The translations under genes were made by a program, and so were the position numbers. A stretch of DNA of 64,000 nt, from assembly GCF_033958435.1 (NCBI RefSeq), contig NC_134161.1, positions 6,820,001 through 6,884,000 of the forward strand, written 5' to 3'. Below the pieces are notes generated by a model that saw only the letters and a program-made list of their open reading frames with translations, was not told where the DNA came from and made no database searches. Positions 1 through 9,938 of this stretch are shown in pieces. Numbering within the stretch: the first letter of the stretch is position 1; the number at the start of each line of letters is the position of its first letter. Source of the stretch: Carettochelys insculpta (Eukaryota; Chordata; Testudines; Carettochelyidae).

Positions 1-24
1 GCTTGGGGACGGACAGAGCTGCCA

Positions 25-81
25 GGAACAAAAGAAATGTGTCCCGCCATTCCTACATGAAAATGCATTGCAGCGAAACTT
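25..81 (+). repeat. 57-bp direct repeat, copy 1 of 2
   Basis: Begins GGAACAAAAGAAATGTGTCC and runs to GCAGCGAAACTT. A nearly identical copy lies at 448-505 in the same orientation, about 370 bp away. Either a local duplication or two fragments of one dispersed element; the family is not recognised. Confidence 0.7.
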
Positions 82-447
82 GGGTGTAAAGGACAGGGCT
101 GGGGGCTAGCTTCCCCCGGGCTGCCCTCAGTGGTGCCTGGGCCCTTTGAACCTCTGGGCCCCAGGGCAGCTGTCCCCTTTGCCCTGCCCTGTTGCAGGCA
201 TGATTTGGCGTGGGTGTCTCGCCCTTGGGACACAGGAGTCAGGCGAGACAATCTCAAGGGTTCCTTCTGGCCCTGAGCCTCTGCATGTTCTTCCCTAACA
301 ACACCCGGTGTCAGGGCATTGGCGCACCGCTTGCTTCACCCGGGGAGAGGAGGGGCGGATTAACATGAGGGCCAAAGGGCCGTTGCCCCAGGCGTGAGGG
401 GCCCCCTGGCTCCATAGCTCCAGTTTGTTGAGATACGTCTCGTAAAT

Positions 448-505
448 GGAACAAAAGAAACATGTCCCGCCATTCCTACATGAAAATGCATTGCAGCGAA
501 ACCTT
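448..505 (+). repeat. 57-bp direct repeat, copy 2 of 2
   Basis: Partner of 25-81, with a few substitutions near the AAAGAAA/ATGTCCC junction. It is followed by different sequence, so similarity stops after GCAGCGAAAC. Confidence 0.7.
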
Positions 506-779
506 CTCCTGCAGCAGCCTGAGCAATGGTATGCAGGAGAAGATTTTCAAGCATAAACAATGACGTTAAATTAATATTTTACTATCGGGGGGGGCTGTGG
601 CTGTGGTGGCTCAGGGTCCCACCTGTTCTGAATCTGCCCCTGAGGGGAAGGAAGGCGCAAAGGGGGAAACGAGAGAGCCAAGGAGATGTCCCTGGGCTCC
701 TGGCAGCTAATCTCCTGCTTTAAGCCCAGGACCAGGTCGTCCTGCCTGAGACCCGCTCGGCAATGCAGGTGCCCACGAC

Positions 780-1260
780 CCGCAAGAGGCCATGGGCTTG
801 CCCGAGGTGGGGGTGTGTCTCTGTGTGGTGGGGGCGCCCGGCGCACAGGCAAGCGGTGCTCAGAGCTACTCGGACGGGTAGCCAGAGGCATCTGTTCTTT
901 GGGTGGTTCTTGCTCTTCCGTTTCCGGCTGAGCTGAGAGTAGGGCTCGGCCTGCTCCGAGGCGAGGCGCTGGGAGGCGTTACTGAGCCCACAGGGGAGTC
1001 TGGCCCACGGGGCTCAGAGCAGGCTGGGCGGGACGCTTCGCGGGGAGTGGTGTGTGAGCTGGGGGGTATAAAGGAAGTGGGGAGAAGTGAAGAACACTTC
1101 TGAGCCTTGCGCCGGGCCCCCCCGGCGGGAACGGGGACGTGCGTCCTCACATGGCCGCGTGGTGTGTGCACAGACAGGCCAGTGGACGCTTTCCCCCGAC
1201 CCGCACGTAGGGCTTGACTCCCTGCCTGTGAGCCCGGCCCGACCCGACCCAACCCAACCC
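780..1260. promoter_or_regulatory. CpG-rich block with a TATA motif
   Basis: CpG dinucleotides are clearly denser than in the flanking repeats, and a TATAAA sits at 1067-1072 within GGGGGGTATAAAGGAAGTGG. No coding exon can be tied to it on either strand. It may be an orphan CpG island, an LTR or decaying repeat, or the 5' end of an unrecognised transcript. Confidence 0.25.
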
Positions 1261-2465
1261 AGCCCAGGCAGCGCTTAGGCAGTGCTGGTCTGCCATGTGT
1301 CTAGCTGGGGGGGATGGGGCTCTCCCTGCTTCCCCTGCTTTTCTCTCGCCCCTTCTGCGCTGGCCCAGGCCCACTGTGAAGACGTTGCAATGGAGGCCAA
1401 TGGGGAAGGCGGGGCTCCCCAGGAGCCCCTGAGGTGGGGAGAATGGCTCTGCCCAAGCCCGGGAGAGGACGAGCTGGGTGCAGGCAAGCCCCTCTAACCA
1501 GGCAGCAGGGCTCTGCTGAGGACCAAACGGGAGCAGTGCATCCTGGGCGTAAAGGCAATCAGGGGAACGTGGGTACCCGCCTGAGGGGAGGGGGATCTGG
1601 CTGGGGCAGGGTAAGGTATTGCCTGGCCCAGTGTCCTTAAGAAGCACCTGCTCTGCTGGGCTGGATCGGCGCGTGGCTGCAGAGAAGGGTCCCGAGGCAG
1701 AGGGTCCCGGAGGAAATGAGCTGGTGCTGCGGGAGGGGGAGCAGGCCGCATAGCCCCCTTCTGGCCGTGGCTATTTTTAAACTCCCTTTTCCTTTGCAGA
1801 ACTTTTGAGTTCATCTCTCCCATCAGCACATGTGGGAGAAAAGGCTCCCATTGTCTGGGGCCGGCTGCCACTTGCCTCCACAATGGCCGGGATTATACTG
1901 CCAGCTGGGGCGGGTGGCAGGGGACGGGAGCTCAGGACTGGAGCAGCTGCCTCCCAGAGCCTCCCTCTTCATGTGCTAACTAACTCATTAATCCAAACAC
2001 ATGAGCCTGGCTGGCGGGGGGCCAGGGGCAGGCCCTGGGGCCAGCAGGGACAGCCGCAGACAGGGAAAGTGAAGCCGGAGCCCAGGTGGCAGCCTGGATG
2101 CTGGGGACGTTGATCTCCGCTGCTGGAACTCCCCGGGCTCCCGAGGGGATGAGGTGTCACTGTCTATTAGTGTTGGGTGCGGTGCTGAGCCGCCCGTCCC
2201 TGGCAGAGGGCCACACCTCTGGGGCGGATCAAGGCCTCATCCAACCTGCTGGCGTCTCCCAGGCCCAAGGACCTCAGGGCATTCTGGAATATTTTATTTG
2301 CAGTAATCGGCAAATAATGCTTCCCTAGCCCCCTCCTAGCTTCCACACAGGCAGCGGAACTAGAGCACTCACCAAGCAGCGGGAGAATGGCCTCTAGTGG
2401 CAAGAGATTAGGGCTCCTGGCTCCTCTTCCCAGGCCTAGCTCAGTGGGCAGGTGACACGCCTGAC

Positions 2466-2649
2466 CAGGGTTTCCTGTAAATTTTTCCATCCAGGTGTGG
2501 CACAAATTTTAGGTGCACCAAGCCATGTGCAGAGGTGCACCGCCGGCACAAACGCAGGCTGATGGCTGCGCGCGCTCTGCTCATCAGCTGAGCGGCTCCT
2601 GAATCTCTCCTGGGTGGCTGCCCAAGCGCTTGGCTTACAGGGAACACTG
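2466..2649 (+). mobile_element. hAT-like MITE, copy A
   Basis: About 184 bp, ending in GGGAACACTG. The left end (CAGGGTTTCCT) is a diverged inverted partner of that terminus. The interior carries the family block around GTGCACC, the run GGCTGATGGCTGCG and the block TCCTGGGTGGCTGCCCAAGC. Flanking octamers CGCCTGAC and CCCATGAC match at 6 of 8 positions, as expected for an old 8-bp hAT target duplication. No transposase is encoded. Confidence 0.75.
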
Positions 2650-3682
2650 CCCATGACCCCTCGCCAGGCTCCAGAAAGGCAAAGCATCATTGATCATGTT
2701 GGTTCCCGGAGGCCTGCCTGTCCCATCCCCGAGTGCCGCTTGGAGGGTCACACCTACACCCCACAAAATCCCCTGGAGTGGGGACAAGCGGCAGCGGGAG
2801 GATTGCTGTGCTGTGGTGCTGTTTTCTGCACTGATCTGTCCGTCTGTCCTGTGCCTCACACTGGGCTTGATCTGCTTCTTAGGGTGCATCTATACAGCAA
2901 AAAGCACCCTTGTGGCAGCCAGTCTTAGAGCTGCCTGGGGCTGGGGCCGGGGGGCTAATGACAGACATGGGGGAGCTTGGGCTGGAGCCCAGGTGCTGGG
3001 ACTCTCCCTCCTCCATGAGTAGCTGCAAGAGGCTGGGACCTCAGCTGGTGCTGCTGGTAGCGACGTGGGGTGTCCCACCACAAGAGGGAAGGGACATGAG
3101 ATAGCCTGGCAGAGCTCAGGAGAGCGTTACGGCAGCTGATGGATGGAATGGCTGGCGGGCCAGGGAACTTAGTGTCTCCAACTTCAGGCCAACACCCATT
3201 CATTAGCAGCCGCCTGGCCACGGCCACAGAGAAAGTGACAGCTGGAGGGAACCAGGGCCATGGCTGGGTGCCCTGATGCTCTTGGGAGGGGCTTAAATCA
3301 AGCTGCCAGCTGCCATTCTGTCCCTGTGCCGCATGTCCAGGCTTCTCCTCGCACCTCTGCTGACCTCCAATCGCTCCTCTGCAGGGAGCATTCCGGGCTC
3401 TGGGGCGGGGTCCCAGTTACGTGGCCAGTCTCCCAGCCCAGCCGCCTCCTGGTGAGCGGATCTGCAGACCCAATGCTGGGGCTTGTCAGGGGGCTGCTTG
3501 CACCTGGACCGGGCACAAGGTGAAAACAGAGTACTTTTCTAGGAAATCAAAATGGAGCAGGTAGCAGCTATGGGGGGCAGGGCTGGGGGCTGGGGATGTC
3601 TTCTCAAGCTTTGCTGATTGCCTCCCATGTAGCAGGAAGACAGCGCAGCCCCTTAAACCACATCCTCCCCACTCTCCCTACT
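2650..3682. other. Intergenic, nothing recognised
   Basis: Unique-looking GC-rich sequence without convincing exons. The 11 bp at 3672-3682 are the left target duplication of the next element. Confidence 0.6.
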
Positions 3683-3876
3683 AAAACAACCGGAAGTCCT
3701 GTGGCACCTTATAGACTAACAGATGTTCTGGAGCTTCAGCTTTTGTGGGCAAAGGCCCTGTTGCAGCTGATGAAGCGGGTCTTTGCGCACACAAGCGTAT
3801 GCTCCAGAACATCTGTTGTCTGTAAGGTGCCGTGGGACTTCTTGTTGTTTTTAAAGATACAGACTAACTCGGCTAC
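3683..3876 (-). mobile_element. Palindromic (fold-back) retroposon-like element, 194 bp
   Basis: The two arms (about 3685-3757 and 3776-3850) are inverted copies of each other around a short loop. On the minus strand the element starts with a head reading GTAGCCGAGTTAGTCTGTAT and ends in GGTTGTTTT. It is flanked by CTCTCCCTACT (3672-3682) and CTCTTCCTACT (3877-3887), an 11-bp duplication with one mismatch. That length and the T/A-rich end suggest LINE-mediated insertion rather than a cut-and-paste transposon. Related copies are at 5776-5890 and 15548-16069. Confidence 0.7.
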
Positions 3877-3887
3877 CTCTTCCTACT

Positions 3888-5775
3888 GCTGCCAACCCAG
3901 AGCCTCTGTCTGCCCTGTCTGACTCCAGCTGCCAGGTCCCCTCATGGAAGTGCATTGATTTCACTGGCAGGGCTCAGTTGGCAGCTCACCAGAGCAGCCG
4001 CTGTGCTTTGCTGTCCCTAGGTCTGGGTTTCCTTGCAGGGCTTTATTCTGGCTGGTATCTTAGGAAGGTGACTTTTGCCTCATGCTCTGGGCTGGGCCAG
4101 CTTGAGGGGCTCTGGGCTCAGTTCACTAGCCTGGTCGAGATGGGGTTTCCGGATGGGCTGGTGAAAGCATCTGGATGCAGCATGAGGGCTGGGGAACTTC
4201 ACGGTGGCTTTGCCAGGCAGATTCCCACATGCCTCCCCCACAAAGACACAGCAAAGGATGTGCTGACCAACAACAAGAAGAGGGCAACAGCCAGGGCTCT
4301 GTTCCCAGCACTCAGCCCTACCTTGCATTGGTATTCACCACTCATGCCTGCCTACCCCATCCATCATTTTTCCTTGGCAGATCCCCCCGCTTTATAAAGT
4401 CAGGTCACTGCCAGTGTAGAGGGGAAACCGAGGCCTGGAGGTGGTAGCGAGTTGCGCAGTGAGTCAGTGTCGGAAGGAATAGCCTGTTCCAAGGCTTCAG
4501 AATCGCACATGATGCTCAAACCCCTGGGCTGTGTTGTTTCTGTTCTATCTCAGTTATTCTGCTTCACTTATGGCTGAGGTTTGTCAGCTGCTCCCTGCCC
4601 CACTTGGGGCCAGACCTACTTGAGACCCCTGTGGCCTAGAAGGATCTGGAGCATTAGGAAACCATTGGACGGGCTGTAAAAAGAAGTGGCCCCCTGACTC
4701 GCAGGAGCCGGAATTACCCCTGTAGGTTTTTCCCATGGATTTTGCATGCTTTTCTCAGTGCTCTTTGGAAACTTTCCAGAAAGAAGATTAGTGCCCCAGC
4801 TTTCCCCAGCCATCCTCTGCTTCGGAAACCTGGCTCTGGGAAGCCTCCAGTCGGAGGTGCTGATGGAGATCCCCACCCCAGGGCTGCCAGTGTGGACAAA
4901 GGTGCAGGAGGAATGAAAAGACAGGCCTGAGCAGCCATATTCTGGGCACCTTCGGCGCGGAGTTGCTGAGTACCGTCCCCTTCCAGTGAGCTGAGGGCAC
5001 TCAGCACTGTTGCAGGGCCCTAAATCAACTGCTTCTAATTTTCTTCTTTGCATCCCGTTCTAAGCTGTTGTGCCGCATGGCCGCGGGGCCGTTAAAACAG
5101 CGTCTATGTCCCAGCCCAGAGGTGGCTGCATTTGCGTGGTGTGCGAAAGGTTTCCTAGGCGCTGGGGCTCACCTCTGGGATGGAAGGTGAAAGCGAAGGC
5201 TGTGAGAAAGGAAAGGTTCTCATGGGTCCAGCTCCCTCTCCCCAGCACTGGTGTAACCTGGAAGCAAATTGGACAGGGACCAAGCTGCCCTGTGCCTCAG
5301 TTTCCTCCCTCCCCCCTGCCCCGCCTCCTCTGCTAAGTTTCTCTCTTCTCTAGGTGTGTTCAGCATCGACACCACCCTGCCTTTCCTCTGTGTCACTCCC
5401 TGGCCTGCTCCAGGGTGCGGTGAGGTCATCTTCAGTAGCTCTGCTCACGTCCAAAGGCCATGCCAGAGGAAGCAGGAAAACAGGGGCTTCCCCGTCCCAG
5501 CAAAACTGCCCATTGTTTCAACTGAGTTGGGAAAAAAAAAAAATTAACCCTGCTGTGTTCTGCTGCAGAGACAGGGAGCTGTGTGAGGCTCCCATGCTGG
5601 GGCTCATTCACATGTAAGAGGGGAGGGAGCGTTCCCAGGGAGAACCGAACTCCAAGGAGCCAAGCCCAAAATGATTAGTGGGGCAAATCCACCGGCACTT
5701 TGCAGGCTCTGCTCCTCCAAGGCATCCCAGGGCAGCTGTGACGGGGCAGGGAAGGGGTGACTTGTGCCCTTGCTT
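3888..5775. other. Intergenic with dispersed-repeat pieces
   Basis: No gene recognised. A CORE-SINE/MIR-like piece (GGGGAAACCGAGGC) is near 4420, and a 150-bp segment at 5010-5165 recurs at 6205-6360. Confidence 0.55.
5010..5165 (+). repeat. Unclassified dispersed repeat, copy 1
   Basis: Shares with 6205-6360 the runs CTTCTAATTTTCTTCTTTGC, ATGGCCGCGGGG and TATGTCCCAGCCCA in the same order and orientation. Shorter matches to the CCCAGAGGTGGCTGCAT part occur near 7985 and 25630, so this is a dispersed family rather than one local duplication. Confidence 0.65.
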
Positions 5776-5890
5776 AGTCTCATGTTAGTCTGTAGTGTCT
5801 CAAAAAACAAACCATTCTGGAGCATCTTCAAGACTAAGCGTTTTATTTATAAGGTGATGAGCTTTTGTGAGTAAGACCCACTGTGTCGGA
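5776..5890 (+). mobile_element. Palindromic element family, single-arm fragment
   Basis: Contains the family head TGTTAGTCTGTAGTGTCT followed by one arm ending GGTGATGAGCTTTTGTGAG. The second arm is missing, so it is truncated. Same family as 15548-16069. Confidence 0.55.
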
Positions 5891-5959
5891 TTTTGGCACA
5901 AGCATGAGAATACAGGGTCTATATTGATATATATATTGGTGGGGGGAGGAGAAAAAAGA

Positions 5960-5982
5960 AAGAGTGTGTGTGTGTGTGTGGG
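5960..5982 (+). repeat. (GT)n microsatellite
   Basis: Roughly ten uninterrupted GT units after AAAGA, inside unassigned sequence. Confidence 0.85.
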
Positions 5983-6204
5983 GCTAATCCCCTCTCCGTA
6001 TGTGTGTCTGTGCGTTGTGAGTGCCTGGAGCAGAGGTCCAGCAGAGCTGGAAATTGCATGTGGAGCTGGGAGGTAGAACATCATGGCTAATGCGATGGAG
6101 CAGGACCACTCGTGCCCAGGCGGGTGCTGAGTGCCTGGCCATTCACCGCAAAATCATGCATAATAAATGGAGTTTATGGCCACAACCCTGCAGCAAATCC
6201 CTGG

Positions 6205-6360
6205 AGCCACTCAGGGCCCTAAATCTACGGCTTCTAATTTTCTTCTTTGCATCCTGTTCTAAGCTGTTGGGCCTCATGGCCGCGGGGCTGGTAAAACAGT
6301 GGCTATGTCCCAGCCCACAGGTGGCTGTATCTTGGTGGGGTGGGGGAAGGATTCCGTGAA
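6205..6360 (+). repeat. Unclassified dispersed repeat, copy 2
   Basis: Partner of 5010-5165 (see there). Similarity continues on the right into the GATTCC / GTTTCC boundary. Confidence 0.65.
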
Positions 6361-6662
6361 AGATAAGGCTGGCAAGCATCGTCGAGACCATAAGCACTGG
6401 CCAGGAGGAAGGAAAAGACAGGGGCAGCAGGTTTGCTCATGGAAAGGTGAGAGTCCACAGGAGAGCCCAGATGCCCAATTCACCTCTCTAGGTGGAGTGG
6501 GAGGTCAGAGCAGCACCCGTGGCCCTGGCCCGGTTCCATGCAGTCTGCTGGGGAAGTGCAGGGCCCCACACCAGTCCAGGAAGTCCTGGCTTGGATGCTG
6601 TTCACAGTGCTTTGGTTTCCTCTGAGGATCACATTCATCATGCGTCAGGACTGTTGGGCGTT

Positions 6663-6717
6663 CAGATCTCTGGTCCTTTGTGTAGGCTCATTCTTCCCAT
6701 TCCTCTGACATTCCCCA
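6663..6717 (-). repeat. Inverted duplicate with 8057-8112
   Basis: The reverse complement of this stretch contains AGAGGAATGGGAAGAATGAG and AAAGGACCAGAGATCT, both also present at 8057-8112. Probably two oppositely oriented fragments of one dispersed element. Confidence 0.7.
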
Positions 6718-6938
6718 GCTAATTCTCAGCATCCCTCCTGGGCTCTGCCCAGGGCATGCCTGAAGGCACCCATAGCCCAGACAGCTGGCAGCAGGCGTGG
6801 ATCACAACTCAATTTCAGCAGGCCAAGCTCTGGAAGGGCTGGTTCTCACCCAGCTTTGCAATCCTCTAGCCGTTCCCTCAACACATGCTGCCAAGAGGGA
6901 AGTGTAGAGTAACCCATCAAACCATGACTGGTGTGGAG

Positions 6939-7122
6939 CAGGGTTCTCTCTGTATTTTTGCACCCTTGGGCAGAATACATTTTATGTGCATCATGGCATG
7001 TTCGGATGCGCACCACCAGTAGAAACACACACTGCTGGCTGTGGCCATTCTGCTAATTGGCTGGGCGGCACCTGAATCTTTCCTGCGTGGCTGCCCAAGT
7101 GCTCAGCTCACAGGGAACACTG
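6939..7122 (+). mobile_element. hAT-like MITE, copy B, inserted in a CR1
   Basis: 184 bp, from CAGGGTTCTC to GGGAACACTG, with the family core GCACCACCAGTAGAAACACA. The flanking octamers GTGTGGAG (6931-6938) and GTGGGGAG (7123-7130) match at 7 of 8 positions, a clear 8-bp target duplication. Both flanks read as a CR1 LINE interrupted after ATGACTGGTGTGGAG and resuming at GAGAAAGTAAATGAGG. Confidence 0.85.
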
Positions 7123-7550
7123 GTGGGGAGAAAGTAAATGAGGAAAAGTTCTTACTGATTCCCAGAACACCAGACCTAGGGATCGCCCAATGATTTTAAT
7201 AGGCAGCACGTCTAAACCCAACAAAAGGAAGTATTTCTTCATGCAGCGCACAGTCAACCTGTGGAACTCCCTGCCAGAGGATGTTGTGAACATCAGCTCT
7301 TTAACAGGGTTCCAAAAAGAGCCAGGTGAATTCATAGAGAATCGGTCCAGCGCGGCTATTGGCCAGGATGGGGCGGAACTGACTGCTTGTCAGAGGCTGG
7401 AAATGGGTGACAGGGGAAGGGTCACTCGATGATTGCCTGGTCTGTTCATTCCCTCTGGGGCACCTGGCGTTAGTTGCTGTCAGAAGACAAGACACTGGGA
7501 TAGACGGACCTTGTCGGATCCAGTGTGGCCGTTCTTATGTTCTTACTCTG
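7123..7550 (+). mobile_element. CR1 LINE 3' fragment
   Basis: Typical CR1 3' region: includes AAAAGGAAGTATTTCTTCAT, GTCAACCTGTGGAACTCC, GCCAGAGGATGTTGTGAA and the terminal GTGGCCGTTCTTATGTTCTT. Its 5' continuation lies left of MITE copy B (about 6900-6938). Non-coding remnant. Confidence 0.85.
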
Positions 7551-8881
7551 GCTCTAGGTAACCCCTCAACTCACAGCTCCTTCAGCATCCCCTGATCCTG
7601 ACACACCATTCCAGCTCTGCCCCATCACCGTTCCTGACTTGTGGTACCCGCTTCCTTTCAGACCAGGCTCCTTTATAAATGTAGTGACGGTTGGGGGATG
7701 AGAATATGGGCTTGGGTCCAGGCTGATTCTCAACAAACTTCACATCTCCTAATGCGATATATGCCATCATGTGCCAGCAATGCCCCTCTGCCATGTACAG
7801 GGGAAACTGAGGCAGGGAGAGGTGACTCTCTGCAAGATCTCAGACTTGGGAACTGAGCAGCAGTCTCCTGATTGCATGGCCCTGCATAGCCAAGCTCCTA
7901 GTAAAGCTCAAGCCCAAGACCAGCTGCTTCATCTGTTGCCTGGAACATTTTGCAGCGAGCTGCTGAGGAGTGGCCATGTCCCGTCCCCAGAGGTGGCTGC
8001 ATTCCAGGGGCGGGGCAGCCTCTTCACCCTTTGCCTAGCAACAGGGCTCTGAAGATGAAATGACAGAGGAATGGGAAGAATGAGCCTGCACAAAGGACCA
8101 GAGATCTGAAGCCAGGTGCTCCCCCATTTGCCCAGGGAGTCCCCATTTTCCCTGCTCCCCAGCAGTAGATGTTGTAAGCTGGAGCACCAGCGATTTGTCT
8201 TGCCAGCTGAGCTCCCGAGGACAGCAGCTCTGTTTCGTTGGCCTGCCCACATCCAAATGAGCATAAATGACTCCTAACAAGGTTACAGGAGGCTAATTAT
8301 TTTGTTCGCCCTGGATGGCCCTGATGAGCTACACAGAATGATGAGTGCGTTCAGTTCTTGTGGGCTGCTGTAATCACATTAGAGCCATGCAGGGCAAGAG
8401 GGGTCCATGGACGATATCCAGCAGGGAAGGGGAGGGCTCCTGCCTGCTACCATTAACCCAGCTGTCCATTTTCTTTCCAAGGCAAGCCAGCGTGACCTCC
8501 AGCAACTGTCCAGCCCTGCCTGTGATAACAGGAACTGGCTCAGGAACCTCGGGGGGTCAGGCATGGTGCTGGGAGACGTGGAGGAATTCGGAGCCGGTGG
8601 GGTGAATGGGACTGGGCTACAATGGAGGCAGATGACACAAGGGAACATCAGTGCCGGGGGTTTCCAGGCAGAGAGGATGCAGTCAAAGCTTAGCAACAGG
8701 GATTCCTGGATGCTGTGGCATGTGAGATGCAGTCGTTGGTGACAGGGTTTCCCGGACACTGCAGTGCACAGGCGGACTGGGGAAATACGGTCATGACTGT
8801 GTGCCAGCAGCTCCTTTGTGCTGTGATACAACAGTCAGTAACAAGCGTCTCTGCCCTAGAGCAGCTCCCAGCCTCCTCTCT
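7551..8881. other. Intergenic, dispersed-repeat pieces
   Basis: No gene recognised. A MIR-like piece (GGGGAAACTGAGGCAGGGAG) starts at 7800. The inverted duplicate of 6663-6717 is at 8057-8112. Confidence 0.55.
8057..8112 (+). repeat. Inverted duplicate with 6663-6717
   Basis: Contains AGAGGAATGGGAAGAATGAG and AAAGGACCAGAGATCT, the reverse complement of the earlier copy. Confidence 0.7.
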
Positions 8882-9060
8882 CACTGTGTTCCCGGTAAGC
8901 CGAATGCTTGGGCTGCCTCCCAGGAGAGATTCAGGTGCTTCCCAGATAATCAGCAGACTGCCCACAGCCGGCAGTGTGAAATTCTACCAGTGGTGCACGT
9001 ATCTTGGTGCATGTAACAACACTTATTCCGCACATGGTGGAAAGATCGGAGGTAACATTG
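8882..9060 (-). mobile_element. hAT-like MITE, copy C (reverse)
   Basis: About 179 bp in the opposite orientation to copies A and B: a diverged terminus CACTGTGTTCCC, then TGCTTGGGCTGCCTCCCAGG, and ending near GGTAACATTG. No convincing target duplication; the ends are decayed. Confidence 0.65.
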
Positions 9061-9429
9061 GTGATGGACCCCCCCCCATTGGAGGAGGGAGGTGTCAGCA
9101 CAGTCAAAGCAGCCTTGTGCCACCTCCCTCCCTCCCATTCCAATGGAAGGGAGGTGCAAGCACAGCCCCCAGGGCCTGGCTGCAGCTACAGTGATCCTGC
9201 ATGCACGCAGACTGGCGAGTGGCACTTCCGGCTTGAGCTCTGCCTGGTGTCAGGAGGGACAGGGTTATGGGCAGGAGACATGGCCGCCCAGCAGCTAGGC
9301 AAAATGAGCGGAGCACCCTGACTGACTGCCAGGAGAACAAGGCCAAGAGGGTCGGGGAGCTAGGGAAATGCAGAGTCCCAAGACAGGACATTGCTCACTT
9401 GGACAAAACATTGCTAGATTGGCCTCCTG

Positions 9430-9578
9430 TGTCACTACTACCATTTCACAGCCGGGAAAACAGAGGCTAGGGCAGAGGTGGCCTGGCTTGCCTCAAGTTC
9501 ACCCAGCAGCAGAGCCATGAAGGGAACCCAGGAGTCCTGCCTTCCAGTCCCCTGCTGTAACCACTAGCACTTCCTGGA
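9430..9578 (+). repeat. CORE-SINE/MIR-like fragment
   Basis: Shows the order seen in MIR-type SINEs: CACAGCCGGGAAAACAGAGG, then AAGTTCACCCAGCAGCAGAG, GAACCCAGGAGTCCTG and TAACCACTAGCAC. Similar but shorter pieces occur elsewhere in the window. Confidence 0.55.
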
Positions 9579-9741
9579 GGGGAGAGAACCTGGGAGTCCC
9601 ATCTCCCAGATCTGGGCCTGAGAGGATTAGGCAGCAATGCCTCCTAACACCTGGCACCTCTTGGCCAGCCTCAGGGGTGGCAGCACAGAGCAGCTCTGAG
9701 GGCTGATTAGCTGCAGCCCCTGGATTGCTCAGACCCTGGAG

Positions 9742-9938
9742 TGGTGCGCCCTTGAACTTTTCCCATCCATGGGGGGGATAAATTTTGTTACGTGCACGGA
9801 GGCGTGTGCAGATGTGCACCACCAGTAGAAACACACCCTGTCAGCTGTGGGCGTTGTGGGTGCTCTGCTAATCAGTTGGGCAGCACTTAGCTCCCTCCTG
9901 GACAGCCACCCACGTGCTCCCGCTTGCAGGGAACACTG
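9742..9938 (+). mobile_element. hAT-like MITE, copy D
   Basis: About 197 bp, ending GGGAACACTG, with the core GCACCACCAGTAGAAACACA. The left terminus is diverged. Flanking octamers CCCTGGAG (9734-9741) and CCCAGGAG (9939-9946) match at 7 of 8 positions. A short internal duplication (GTGGGCGTTGTGGGTGCTCT) lengthens this copy. Confidence 0.75.

Larger units (their letters stand above)
1..2465. other. Intergenic, no gene recognised
   Basis: No open frame here resembles a known protein, and frames on both strands are short and low-complexity. A 57-bp segment at 25-81 recurs at 448-505 (listed separately). CpG density rises between about 780 and 1260, with a TATAAA at 1067-1072. In mammals MCAM lies on this side of RNF26 on the minus strand, but I see no immunoglobulin-domain exon or signal-peptide exon. 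Confidence 0.6.
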
